Shown here: in pieces, positions 24,734-33,499 of the stretch
How the letters are laid out: every line of letters begins with the position of its first letter
How positions within the stretch are numbered: the stretch's first letter is position 1
Source of the DNA: Desulfobacteraceae bacterium UBA5616
Lineage (GTDB): Bacteria > Desulfobacterota > Desulfobacteria > Desulfobacterales > UBA5616
NCBI GenBank assembly: GCA_002423615.1
Contig: DIKO01000016.1
Location: forward strand, 1-37,303
DNA: 37,303 bases
Direction: 5' to 3'
Made by a program: the position numbers and the translations under genes
The notes under the pieces: generated by a model
The model's input: the letters and a program-made list of their open reading frames with translations, nothing else
The model's database searches: none
Told to the model about the DNA's origin: nothing

Positions 24734-25816
24734 ATGGAAAGGAACAGCCTGAGCCAATCAGCGCCATCAACAAATCCGGAGAAGCGGTTTTATCACAGGC
24801 TGCTCTCCATTTTTTCCGGTATTCCGATTCCTGTAACGGATATGGACCGGCGGCGCTTTATTCGCCGGAACCTGATTTTTCATTTCCGTCCCCAAACCGT
24901 TGCACAACAGTCCCTGCGGTTCACCCTGTCCTGGGGATTGGGAGGGATGGCCGCAGTTCTGATTGCGGTTCAACTCACCTCCGGCATCCTGCTGAAATTT
25001 GCCTACGATCCCGCGCCGATCGCGGCCCACGCATCCATTCAGGTGATGATCACCACAGCGCCTTTCGGACGGTTGATCCGCAATATTCACTTCTGGAGCG
25101 CAAATCTTCTCGTACCCGTGGTTTTTTTACACATGCTGAGGGTTTTTCTGACCGGGGCGTTTCATCCGCCGAGGCAGTTCAACTGGATTATCGGCCTGTT
25201 CCAGTTTGCCCTCATTCTGGGAGCCAATTTTACCGGCTACCTCCTGCCCTGGGATCAGTTGGCGTATTGGGCCGTTACGGTTTCCACGGGTATGCTGGAA
25301 TACATCCCCCTGATCGGACCCGGTCTTCGGAACCTCATTCTGGCCGGACCCCACATCGGACCTTCGACCCTGCGGCAGTTCTATGTCCTGCACACAGCGG
25401 TCATCCCTGTTTTCCTTGCCCTATTCATGGCGTTTCATTTCTGGCGGGTCAGGAAAGCCGGTGGTCTGGCGGTGGCCGATCGGGACAAGGATAAGCAGGT
25501 TCCCAGCATTCCCGACCTGCTTGTGCGGGAAACGGCAACCGCGCTGGCCCTGCTGGCTTTTATCCTGTCCATCAGCGTATTTTTCAATGCACCTCTGGGA
25601 GATCCGGCAAATCCTGGATTAAGCCCCAACCCGACCAAAGCCCCCTGGTATTTTGCCGGGTTTCAGGAAATTCTGTTTCATATTCATCCGGTGTTTGCGG
25701 TTTTCGTCATTCCCCTGGCCTCAGGGCTGTTTCTTCTGCTGATACCCTACTTCCCTTATGATGACCCTGTTTCCGGAAGGTGGTTCATTTCCCCAAAGGG
25801 AAAAAAACATCCGTGA
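24734..25816 (+). CDS. b6-type cytochrome b of a quinol-oxidising Rieske/cytochrome b complex
   Basis: 360 residues. Four haem-ligand histidines: His119 and His133 (NIHFWSANLLVPVVFLH) and His220 and His235 (LHTAVIPVFLALFMAFHFW). The second pair has 14 residues between, as in cytochrome b6, against 13 in mitochondrial-type cytochrome b, and the distance between pairs also equals b6. The Qo region reads APWY (303-306, in NPTKAPWYFAGFQE) where most have PEWY. No Cys is found at the place of the b6 haem-ci cysteine. About seven membrane helices. I chose ATG 24734 as it follows the promoter; no good Shine-Dalgarno exists, and a TTG at 24668 would overlap the promoter. First gene of a four-gene operon; it would pass quinol electrons to the Rieske protein. 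Confidence 0.88.
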   Translation: MERNSLSQSAPSTNPEKRFYHRLLSIFSGIPIPVTDMDRRRFIRRNLIFHFRPQTVAQQSLRFTLSWGLGGMAAVLIAVQLTSGILLKFAYDPAPIAAHASIQVMITTAPFGRLIRNIHFWSANLLVPVVFLHMLRVFLTGAFHPPRQFNWIIGLFQFALILGANFTGYLLPWDQLAYWAVTVSTGMLEYIPLIGPGLRNLILAGPHIGPSTLRQFYVLHTAVIPVFLALFMAFHFWRVRKAGGLAVADRDKDKQVPSIPDLLVRETATALALLAFILSISVFFNAPLGDPANPGLSPNPTKAPWYFAGFQEILFHIHPVFAVFVIPLASGLFLLLIPYFPYDDPVSGRWFISPKGKKHP

Positions 25817-26115
25817 TAGCCGGGTTCGGCGCTCTGCTCATGACGGCCGGGTTCATCATGGTGAGCGAATGGGTGGTTCAACCCCATGTCGGCGCATTGG
25901 GACCGCCTTCAGTGATCCGGGACGGTTTTATCCCGTCCATTCTGATGGCGGTCATGGTGTCAGGTTTATACTGCCTGATGTGGAAAAAGGGTTCGGCATC
26001 AAAGAGTGAATCGATGCAGGCTCTTTTTGTCTTTGCTGCTGCGGTTTTTGCTGTTCTCACGGCTGCCGGCGCCTGGTTCAGGGGCCCTCACATGGCACTG
26101 GTTTTTTCAGGGTAG
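25813..26115 (+). CDS. Small three-helix membrane protein of the cytochrome b operon
   Basis: 100 residues with three hydrophobic helices (IAGFGALLMTAGFIM; ILMAVMVSGLYCLMW; ALFVFAAAVFAVLTAAGAW). No cofactor motif; one PHVG and one GPHMAL histidine. The GTG start at 25813 overlaps the cytochrome b stop (GTGA) with AAAGGG upstream; a longer ATG start at 25780 is possible but lies inside cytochrome b. It could replace the last helix or helices of a subunit IV/cytochrome b C-terminus or be an accessory subunit. I know no family name for it. Confidence 0.7.
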   Translation: MIAGFGALLMTAGFIMVSEWVVQPHVGALGPPSVIRDGFIPSILMAVMVSGLYCLMWKKGSASKSESMQALFVFAAAVFAVLTAAGAWFRGPHMALVFSG

Positions 26116-26129
26116 AAGGCCTTGGCAAT

Positions 26130-26672
26130 ATGAAAAAACAAAATACGGAAACCGCGGAAACGATATCCGGCAGAAGAAATTTCCTAAATTGGATATGGGC
26201 CTGTCTCGGAGTTGCCGCAGTTGCGGAAATCCTCTGGGCGGCTGTTTCTTTTCTGAGGCCGCAGGCATCTGAAATACCGCGTCAAAACAGCGACCCCCGG
26301 GTGACGGCCGGACCGGTGAACGCGTTTGGGATAGGCACGGTAACGGCTTTCCCCCGGGGCCGGTTTTATCTGACGCGGCTTGAAGACGGCGGATTTCTCG
26401 CTTTGTCCCGCAAGTGCACGCATCTGGGATGCACCATTCCCTGGATCGGAGAAGAAAAAAGTTTTATCTGTCCCTGCCATGCGTCAATGTTTGACATACG
26501 CGGCGCGGTGGTCCACTCCCCGGCTTCACGGGCACTGGATCATTTTCCGGTGAGCATCGAAAACGGCATCGTTCGGGTGGACACCCGGCGCAGCATCAAA
26601 CGCAGCGGATTTTCAAAAGAGCAGGTCGTATACCCGGACCGCCAACCCCGGCAAACCCGGAAAACGATATGA
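26130..26672 (+). CDS. Rieske [2Fe-2S] protein
   Basis: 180 residues. One N-terminal transmembrane anchor (WIWACLGVAAVAEILWAAVSFL) followed by the periplasmic Rieske domain with CTHLGC (Cys96, His98, Cys101) and CPCHAS (Cys114, Cys116, His117), i.e. both cluster half-motifs and the disulfide pair. The usual Gly of CPCHGS is Ala. GRRNF before the helix resembles a twin-arginine segment, though weak. It accepts the first electron from quinol at the Qo site of the cytochrome b encoded upstream and should hand it on to the multihaem cytochrome encoded next. Its stop overlaps that gene's start (ATGA). Confidence 0.92.
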   Translation: MKKQNTETAETISGRRNFLNWIWACLGVAAVAEILWAAVSFLRPQASEIPRQNSDPRVTAGPVNAFGIGTVTAFPRGRFYLTRLEDGGFLALSRKCTHLGCTIPWIGEEKSFICPCHASMFDIRGAVVHSPASRALDHFPVSIENGIVRVDTRRSIKRSGFSKEQVVYPDRQPRQTRKTI

Positions 26673-28975
26673 CACCCTGGAAGATAACGGGCATCATCGC
26701 AACGGCTGTGATTGTCCTGCTGTTTCCCCTGTATGCGGTTCTGGAGAAGCAGAGGCCTGAACCTGCCATCCGTAAAGGTCCGGATGCCGCCGTTTTTGTC
26801 GGGAGCGGCAAATGCGCGGATTGCCATCGCCTGGAATACGATAAATGGAAAGGTTCCCACCACGAACGGGCCATGGATGCAGCCAATGAGGAGACGGTCC
26901 TGGGGGACTTCAACCAGGCTGTTTTTGAACATTTTGGGGATCGATCCCTGTTTTACCGGAAAAACGGCAAGTTTTACGTCAGGACCCCGGGAGCTGATGG
27001 AAAACCGGATGATTTTCAGATTCTTTACACCTTCGGGGTTTTTCCCTTGCAGCAATACCTGATTGCCTTTCCGGGGGGACGGTTGCAGTGCCTGCCCATT
27101 GCCTGGGATGTCCGTGGGAAAAAATGGTACCATCTGTATCCGGACCAAAAAATCGACCCCGCGGACTGGCTGTACTGGACCAACCAGGCCCAGAACTGGA
27201 ACGGGATGTGCGCCGAATGCCACAGCACGGATCTTAAAAAAAATTATGACCCCGGAACGGGAAACTACCAGACCGCATGGTCTGAAATCAGCGTGGGATG
27301 TGAGGCCTGCCACGGTCCGGGTTCGGCCCATGTCCAGTGGGCGCAATTGCCCGAGATGGGCCGTCCGGATCTGGCCAATGCCGGCCTGGAGGTTCGGACC
27401 ACGGGACTCGGGGCAAAAGAGCAGATCGCCATTTGCGCGCCGTGCCACTCCCGGCGCATGTCCATGGGCGACAACATTCACCGTCATGCTGATTTCCTGG
27501 ACTACGGGGTTCCCCAGTTGCTCACCGAGGGATTTTATTTCGCGGACGGTCAGATTCTGGAAGAAGTGTATGTTTACGGCTCGTTCCTGCAAAGTAAAAT
27601 GGCGGCCCGGAACGTTCGCTGCAGCGACTGCCACGACGTGCACGGCATTAACCGCATCAGGTCCGGAAACGACCTTTGTCTCCAGTGCCATAAGGCGGCT
27701 GTATACGACTCAAAAGACCATCATTTCCACAAAACCAAAGGGGAACCCGGAAAACCTGTAACATCCGCATCCGGGGAAACGCTTTTTGAGGTCGGTTCCG
27801 GAGCAAGGTGTGAACAGTGCCATATGCCGGGCCGGACTTACATGGGCGTGGACTATCGGCCCGATCACAGTTTCCGGATTCCGTCCCCGGTTCTGAGTCT
27901 TGAATCGGGCGTACCCAATGGGTGCAACCGGTGCCACTGGGACAAGTCCCCGCAATGGGCCGCGGATGCGGTGAAAAAATGGTACGGGGAGAGGAAACGT
28001 CCCCATTACGGGACGATTTTCGCCCGGGCACGCCGGGGGGAACCCGGTGTTCTCAACGATCTGGTCCGACTGGCCCAAGACCGGCTGTATGCGTCCATTG
28101 TGCGGGCAACGGCCGTTTATTTGTGGAGCACTTATCCCGGGCAGGAAATCACGTCCCCCTTTTTGCAGGCATTGTCGGATGAAGATGCCCTTGTCCGCCA
28201 CACCGCTGTTCGCAACCTTCCGGAAGAGGATCCGGAAAAATTACTGGGTGCATTGGGGCCCATGCTTTATGACCCGGTGAAAGCCGTCAGAATCGAGGCG
28301 GCGGCGAGACTGGCCGGAATACGAGGCTCTGCCATGACGCCGGCGGCAAAAGACCGTTACGAGGCGGCACTGGCGGAGTATATCCGTTCGACGGAAAGGA
28401 CTTCGGACTTCGCGGTTTCCCGGCACAATCTGGGAAACCTGTATACCGACCTGGGGGATTTGGACAAGGCTGTTTCGCAGTATGAAAAGGCCATTGAAAT
28501 CGATGACCGATTTTATCCGGCCAAGGTCAACCTGGCCTCATTGTGCAATCAACGCGGGGAAAACGACAAGGCGGAACGTCTGCTCCGGGAAGCGATGGCG
28601 GTTGCGCCGGATATGCATGAAATCAAATACTCACTGGGATTGCTGCTGGCTGAGACCCAAAATTATGGTGAGGCTGAAACCTATCTGGCAGCGGCGGCAC
28701 GGGGAATGCCCCTTCGGGACAGGATTTATTATAATCTGGGATTGGTCCGACAGCATTTGAAGCAGGATGCGGGAGCAGAAGAAGCCCTGAAAACCGCGTG
28801 CCGCCTGTTGCCTGAAAACGAAGACTACCTTTATGCTCTGGGTGTTTTCTACCTGCAGCGCAACCGTATGGACGAGAGCGAGCAGTTCGCGGTGAAAATG
28901 GCTGGTCTGAAAACGAACAGCATCCTGGGGAAGGAACTTCTCGAGGCAGTTAAAAAAATGAAAGCGGCGTCATAA
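26669..28975 (+). CDS. Octahaem cytochrome c with HEAT-like and TPR domains
   Basis: 768 residues. One N-terminal membrane helix (IIATAVIVLLFPLYAV), then eight CxxCH haem-binding motifs starting at about residues 49, 181, 211, 256, 318, 337, 381 and 419. Residues 470-560 look like HEAT repeats (DEDALVRHTAVRNLPEEDPE) and 570-768 contain tetratricopeptide repeats (HNLGNLYTDLGDLDKAVSQYEKAIEID and three more). The first part is of the cytochrome c554/NrfA-like multihaem type with long loop after haem 1. It presumably sits on the periplasmic face and takes electrons from the Rieske protein, handing them to a periplasmic or extracellular acceptor; the TPRs may dock a partner. Translationally coupled to the Rieske gene. 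Its 3' end overlaps that of the convergent BatD gene by 26 bases. Confidence 0.9.
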   Translation: MTPWKITGIIATAVIVLLFPLYAVLEKQRPEPAIRKGPDAAVFVGSGKCADCHRLEYDKWKGSHHERAMDAANEETVLGDFNQAVFEHFGDRSLFYRKNGKFYVRTPGADGKPDDFQILYTFGVFPLQQYLIAFPGGRLQCLPIAWDVRGKKWYHLYPDQKIDPADWLYWTNQAQNWNGMCAECHSTDLKKNYDPGTGNYQTAWSEISVGCEACHGPGSAHVQWAQLPEMGRPDLANAGLEVRTTGLGAKEQIAICAPCHSRRMSMGDNIHRHADFLDYGVPQLLTEGFYFADGQILEEVYVYGSFLQSKMAARNVRCSDCHDVHGINRIRSGNDLCLQCHKAAVYDSKDHHFHKTKGEPGKPVTSASGETLFEVGSGARCEQCHMPGRTYMGVDYRPDHSFRIPSPVLSLESGVPNGCNRCHWDKSPQWAADAVKKWYGERKRPHYGTIFARARRGEPGVLNDLVRLAQDRLYASIVRATAVYLWSTYPGQEITSPFLQALSDEDALVRHTAVRNLPEEDPEKLLGALGPMLYDPVKAVRIEAAARLAGIRGSAMTPAAKDRYEAALAEYIRSTERTSDFAVSRHNLGNLYTDLGDLDKAVSQYEKAIEIDDRFYPAKVNLASLCNQRGENDKAERLLREAMAVAPDMHEIKYSLGLLLAETQNYGEAETYLAAAARGMPLRDRIYYNLGLVRQHLKQDAGAEEALKTACRLLPENEDYLYALGVFYLQRNRMDESEQFAVKMAGLKTNSILGKELLEAVKKMKAAS

Positions 28976-30377
28976 GCTTTACTCTGATTTTTCTTCCGGC
29001 ATTTTTGCTCGGCTCCGATTCAAAACCCGTGGATTTGGATAACCGGAAATCAGGCAGTGGCTTCTTTTTCCAAAATCGGGTCGTAAATGATCGGCGGCCC
29101 ATCAGTGCGGCGATTTTTTTGGCCGGCAACTTCGTGGCCGGCTTTCGGGAGGAATCCGGGCCATAAGCCAAGGCCATGAACCCGTCAAAACATTGCAGTG
29201 CCTCCGGGCCACGGGTGGAGCGTAAAAACTGCCGCCAGTGTGTATAATCCTTTCCTGGCGGGCCCCAATGATCGAACCATCGATACAAAATGCGCGTCGC
29301 CTCTTCCCGGTTCCGGTTTTTCAGAGCCTTTTTCAGGGCGCGTTTCAGAGCCGGGGCAGAGGGTCCTGATTTGCCCTTTTGGCACCGATAAATGACGACC
29401 GCAAAGCCTGTCAGAATCCACGGAGCCACAATCCATAGGGCATATCTCAAAAATTCAAATTTTTCGGCCAAATCACCGTCAGTTCCGGGGAGAGATTGGC
29501 CATGGGCCCGGGTTGAAATGATTTTTTCCCGCAGGGATACCGTTTCAAGTTGTCGGGTATGGATGTTGTACCAGGTGTAATGCCTTTCGGGGATTCGATA
29601 GGTCCCGGGTTTTTCGACTACATAGACTATGCGCTCCGTTCGTCTGCCGATAATTTGTCCCCGGTTCACCGCATCGGAAATGATCGGCGGTTCCGGATAA
29701 ACCGCCAGTCCGGGAACGGCATGCTCCCTTACGGCCGGCAGCATCATTGCGGGAAGGCCGTCCGTTTCAAAGTCAATCCTGCGTTCCACGGCGTCTCCCG
29801 CGGTGTATACTTCAGATAGGGAGCTGTACTGTTCCTGGATCGTCAGGCCGGAAGCCGCAACCCAGTCTTCTCTGTTTTCGAGCTTCGCCGGGATGAGGGC
29901 GGTAAACCGAAGCGGCCGGGTCATCGCTTCCAGGGTCCGGGGTTGGCCCCCTCTCCCATCAGCGACAAAGGCAGTCACCCGGATTTCCGGGATGGTGTAG
30001 GTTTTGTTTTTCAACGGGTAGATAAAAAACGTCCATTGTTGAACGGACCAGGGACCGCCCTCTTCATCGCGGGTGAAATTGACGGCCAGTTGCCCGGCCT
30101 CCAGGACAACGGCTTCGGCAAGCTCCAGGGGTTTAACCCGGGTACCCCCGGCAAACCAGGTGGATGTTGAAAGTTCAACAACAAACTGCACTTGCTGGGT
30201 CTTCACCACGGGTCCGCCGGGATCCACCCAGACCTTGATCTTCAGTTCGGGGATTCTCGAAAGGCGTTGTTCTCCCGGACCGTTCTCCGGCCCTGCGGAC
30301 AAACCATAAGGCGTGGCCCATCCCCAGATGATCCAGATGATCAGTGCTGTTGCCGTCAACCCTTTGTTATCGCGCAT
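28950..30377 (-). CDS. BatD-like membrane protein
   Basis: 475 residues. A signal peptide (ATALIIWIIWGWATPYGLSAG) is followed by beta-sandwich domains typical of BatD (KIKVWVDPGGPVVKTQQVQFVVEL; then TYTIPEIRVTAFVAD; then YTAGDAVERRIDFET), a transmembrane helix near 330-350 (ALWIVAPWILTGFAVVIY) and a basic cytoplasmic tail. BatD proteins accompany MoxR ATPases and VWA proteins in cell-envelope stress or protein-maturation complexes; the exact role is not settled. Last gene of the MoxR-Bat operon, 14 bases after the BatB/C fusion gene. Convergent overlap with the octahaem cytochrome gene. Confidence 0.8.
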   Translation of the reverse strand: MRDNKGLTATALIIWIIWGWATPYGLSAGPENGPGEQRLSRIPELKIKVWVDPGGPVVKTQQVQFVVELSTSTWFAGGTRVKPLELAEAVVLEAGQLAVNFTRDEEGGPWSVQQWTFFIYPLKNKTYTIPEIRVTAFVADGRGGQPRTLEAMTRPLRFTALIPAKLENREDWVAASGLTIQEQYSSLSEVYTAGDAVERRIDFETDGLPAMMLPAVREHAVPGLAVYPEPPIISDAVNRGQIIGRRTERIVYVVEKPGTYRIPERHYTWYNIHTRQLETVSLREKIISTRAHGQSLPGTDGDLAEKFEFLRYALWIVAPWILTGFAVVIYRCQKGKSGPSAPALKRALKKALKNRNREEATRILYRWFDHWGPPGKDYTHWRQFLRSTRGPEALQCFDGFMALAYGPDSSRKPATKLPAKKIAALMGRRSFTTRFWKKKPLPDFRLSKSTGFESEPSKNAGRKIRVKLMTPLSFF

Positions 30378-30391
30378 CAGTGGTTATTTTT

Positions 30392-31987
30392 TCACTGTTT
30401 TTGGCGGTTAATCTGCATATGAAATTTCATACCCAGGAAATGGGCCGGGTCTTGCTGAACCTGTCTCATCCATATTTCGTTGAGTTCAGGGTCGGCTAAA
30501 ATCTGTTTCGCCGAATATTGCTCGATATTTTTTTGACCCAGGGCGGTCTCGTCGGCCCCGTCCCCATGGACGGCATCATCTCCCATTTCCTCCGAGGACT
30601 CGCCTTCCTCGGCTTTTTGGGCCGCAGCCTGGCGATTGAGTTCATCAATAAGCTTTTCAAGGATGCGAATGTTTTTTTGAGCATCCTGGTGACCGGGCTC
30701 CATGGCGAGTGTGCGATGGTAGGCGTCAATAGCCATGCCGTAAAGCCGGGCATGGGCGAAGGCGTTTCCCAGATGAAAATACCCATCCGGGTTTTTGATC
30801 CGGGAAAAGATCTCGATGGCCGCCTCGAAGTTTTCGTTCCTATAAAAGGCAACGCCTTTCCAGGACATCTCCTCAAAACTCTCCGCCGCCCTGTCATAGT
30901 CGCCTTTTTCAAAATAATACTGGCCCTGCTGGTCCGGCGTGAGCCACAGGTCCATCAGCCATCCCCCGGCAGCCGCGGGACGGGGCCCGGCACAGACGGA
31001 GACGACGATGCAGGCAATTCCCCAGGTCAACGTCCATCCCTTTCGGAACCACAGCAAAAAAATAACGGCTATGGGAAATAAAAACCAATACCCCGAATCA
31101 ATCCGGGGTCGATTGACATCATCGGCCGATGTGAAATGAAAATCAATGCGTCTCCGGATTTCCAAGACATCCGATTTGTCCGGTGCAACCTCAACATAAA
31201 GGCCGCCGGCATCCCCGGCAAGGCCCTTGAGCGCTTCCCCGGCAAGGGGGATATGGACGCCGCCAAATACTTCGTGGTCAGGATTCCCGGTGGGTTTCCG
31301 CTCCCGGCTTCCCATTCCCCAGACAATGATCTGGTGGGCGGAAGAAGCGAAAAATCCGGCAACCGCCTTGCCCGCCTCGGGAGAAACACCGTCGGCAATC
31401 ACCAGAACCGTTCCCGGGACACCCGGTTCCTGGAATATTTTGTGGATCAACCGAATGGCCTTTTCCAGGGCCTTGCCCCGCCTGGGCATCATATCGGTTT
31501 TCAGGGCGGAAAGAAGGTTTTCGATCACCCTTGGGTCGTTGGTGAGAGGGACGGCCAGATGGCTGCTCCCCGCATAAACAACGATGGCGGTTTTGGAACC
31601 CCTGCGGACTTGAAGAAGATCATGAATCTTTTGCTTGGCCCGTTCCAGACGGGAGGGCTGGATGTCAGTCTGGTCCATGGACTTGGACAGGTCAAGGATA
31701 ATGGCCAAGGGCGCCCGGTCTTGGGCAAAAGGCGAAACGCTGCGCCCCCAGGTCGGTCCGGACATGGCCAGCGCAGCCAGAAGACTTCCCATAAGGAGCA
31801 TATGCGTGGGTTTAAGCCGGTTTTCCCGTTTTTCAGAGACGATCAGGTACGCCAGCAGATGTGGGGCAATGATGCCGTGCCACCGGGATTTGATGTCCCG
31901 GCTGCCGAAAAAGAACTGGATAAAAACCATCACCGGCACCATCATCAGGAGCCACCAGGGCCTCAGAAAATGGAAATGTTCAAACAT
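30392..31987 (-). CDS. BatB-BatC fusion: VWA domain membrane protein with C-terminal TPRs
   Basis: 531 residues. N-terminal hydrophobic helix (RPWWLLMMVPVMVFIQFFFG), a VWA domain with intact MIDAS motif DLSKSMD near residue 97, a second membrane segment around 310-345 (WFLFPIAVIFLLWFRKGW), then tetratricopeptide repeats (GQYYFEKGDYDRAAESFEEM; FHLGNAFAHARLYGMAIDAY) and an acidic tail. In several bacteria BatB (VWA) and BatC (TPR) are separate; here they are one chain. The start chosen (31987) overlaps the BatA stop by eight bases; ATG 31999 in the same frame is an alternative with AAGGCGGG upstream. Confidence 0.82.
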   Translation of the reverse strand: MFEHFHFLRPWWLLMMVPVMVFIQFFFGSRDIKSRWHGIIAPHLLAYLIVSEKRENRLKPTHMLLMGSLLAALAMSGPTWGRSVSPFAQDRAPLAIILDLSKSMDQTDIQPSRLERAKQKIHDLLQVRRGSKTAIVVYAGSSHLAVPLTNDPRVIENLLSALKTDMMPRRGKALEKAIRLIHKIFQEPGVPGTVLVIADGVSPEAGKAVAGFFASSAHQIIVWGMGSRERKPTGNPDHEVFGGVHIPLAGEALKGLAGDAGGLYVEVAPDKSDVLEIRRRIDFHFTSADDVNRPRIDSGYWFLFPIAVIFLLWFRKGWTLTWGIACIVVSVCAGPRPAAAGGWLMDLWLTPDQQGQYYFEKGDYDRAAESFEEMSWKGVAFYRNENFEAAIEIFSRIKNPDGYFHLGNAFAHARLYGMAIDAYHRTLAMEPGHQDAQKNIRILEKLIDELNRQAAAQKAEEGESSEEMGDDAVHGDGADETALGQKNIEQYSAKQILADPELNEIWMRQVQQDPAHFLGMKFHMQINRQKQ

Positions 31988-32987
31988 CCCGATATCCATC
32001 CCGCCTTGTCCCGGTTCGTCGAAGCGCAATTTTTAAAAACAGACCCCCGAAAAAGAGATTGTACAGCAGAACAATGGCCCCCAGAAAATAATGGTGCATG
32101 GTTTTTCGTGGAGAAAAGACTATGGTCTCATAGGTTTCCGGTTCAAGGGCCATGATTTCCCCATGGGCTTTTTCAAGCTCTTTCCGGTTTTGGGCTGTAA
32201 AACAGCCGCCCCCGGTGACGGCTGCGATTCGCTGCAATGTTTCGATGTCGATTTGTTCCTGCCCGGTTGACCCCGGATCACCGATGGCGACGGCATAAAT
32301 CCGGACATTTTTGGCTGAAGCGATTTTCGCGGCTTCCACCGGCGGCACACGGCTCCCCGTGTCGTTGCCGTCGATGAGAACAATCAAAACCCGGTTTTGT
32401 GTTTCCGATTCTTCGAAAAGCCGGACGGCCAGACCGATGGCATCGCCGAAATTGGTTTTCTGCCCGGCCATTCCCACCCGGGTTTCATCCAGAAGGGTCA
32501 TCCATGTTTCATGATCCGCGGTAAAAGGGGCTTGAAGATAGGGAGATGTGCCGAATACGATGAGACCCACCCGGTCATGTCTCCGCCTGCGCATGAAATC
32601 CTTCAGCACTTCCTTGACCCCATCCAGGCGTGAAGCCGGCTCCCCCGTGCCGGTTGTAAAATCTGAAGTTTCCATGGAGCCTGAAATGTCCGCCGCAACC
32701 ATGATGTCCCGGGCCGATTTGATGCGGGTTACCGGCTCTCCAACCCATTGCGGTCCGGCCATGGCGATAACCAGAAGCATCCAGCTGATCCCGAGCAGGA
32801 TTTTTTGGATCCGGATTTTACGATGGACGACAGCCCCCGGAGCCGGGGTGTTGCCGGTAAAGGCCACGATGGACTGGAAAAAAGGGACCTGGACGGAGAT
32901 CTGCTGTTCTTTGTAGGGGGGGGATAATCTTCTGACGAAAAAGGGAAGGACGGTAAACAGGAAACACCAGGGATGGGCGAAGGTCAT
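31980..32987 (-). CDS. BatA-like VWA domain membrane protein
   Basis: 335 residues. N-terminal helix (HPWCFLFTVLPFFVRRL), a second helix (ILLGISWMLLVIAMAGPQWV), a VWA domain with MIDAS motif DISGSME near residue 98 and the later GNDTG segment, and a C-terminal membrane helix (HYFLGAIVLLYNLFFGGLFL). Start 32987 overlaps the DUF4381 stop as ATGA and follows GGGAGGACGAACC; the frame is open further upstream, but that lies within the preceding gene. VWA domains bind partner proteins through a metal ion; the MoxR ATPase encoded upstream is the usual partner. Confidence 0.87.
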   Translation of the reverse strand: MTFAHPWCFLFTVLPFFVRRLSPPYKEQQISVQVPFFQSIVAFTGNTPAPGAVVHRKIRIQKILLGISWMLLVIAMAGPQWVGEPVTRIKSARDIMVAADISGSMETSDFTTGTGEPASRLDGVKEVLKDFMRRRRHDRVGLIVFGTSPYLQAPFTADHETWMTLLDETRVGMAGQKTNFGDAIGLAVRLFEESETQNRVLIVLIDGNDTGSRVPPVEAAKIASAKNVRIYAVAIGDPGSTGQEQIDIETLQRIAAVTGGGCFTAQNRKELEKAHGEIMALEPETYETIVFSPRKTMHHYFLGAIVLLYNLFFGGLFLKIALRRTGTRRDGYRDV

Positions 32988-33499
32988 AATGGTTCGTCCT
33001 CCCGGCGATGGTGTTTTATCCATCGCCCGGCAAAGGAAAAGACCGCTTCGATCTGATCCCCGGAGAGATTCCAGGTTTCGGGATTCCGGTAAGATATCGT
33101 CAAGAGGTGTTTCCCGGCATTTTCCCTGAAACCGGGTTCCGCATACCGGCTTTCCAGAAACGCAATCCATTTCTCACCGTAAAGTGAAGCCACGAGGGCT
33201 CTGGGGAAAGCCTGGAGGGCCGTAGATTTGAGGAGCCCGGGCAGTAAAACCGTTTGTTCAGCCCTGCCATCCGTCTGCTTCAAACGCTTGAGGATATTCA
33301 AGGCGCGACGGCGGTATGCATTGCCCTTCCATCTTTTCCATAGCCGGAAAAACAACCCCAGGCCAGTCGCCATTAAAATGGCAAAGAGGAGGATCCATCC
33401 CGGAGCTGAAGGGGTCCAGGGAACCGGGTCCGGAATATGGATTTCGGCAATCCCCCGGATCAGGGGATTGCCGAAGTGTTCCGACGGGGGAAGGTTCAC
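32984..33499 (-). CDS. DUF4381 domain membrane protein
   Basis: 171 residues: short periplasmic start with IAEIHIPDPVPWTPSAPGW, one transmembrane helix (ILLFAILMATGLGLFF), then a basic cytoplasmic domain (RRRALNILKRLKQ; FPRALVASLYGEKWIAFL). This matches DUF4381, which is regularly found between DUF58 and VWA genes in MoxR operons. Its start overlaps the DUF58 stop and its stop overlaps the BatA start, each as ATGA. Role unknown; probably a membrane subunit of the Bat complex. Confidence 0.82.
   Translation of the reverse strand: MNLPPSEHFGNPLIRGIAEIHIPDPVPWTPSAPGWILLFAILMATGLGLFFRLWKRWKGNAYRRRALNILKRLKQTDGRAEQTVLLPGLLKSTALQAFPRALVASLYGEKWIAFLESRYAEPGFRENAGKHLLTISYRNPETWNLSGDQIEAVFSFAGRWIKHHRREDEPL

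Noticed and set aside
24668..25816. TTG start for cytochrome b at 24668
   Set aside because: It lies within the promoter's -10 region and has no ribosome binding site; the ATG at 24734 is more plausible, though not proven.
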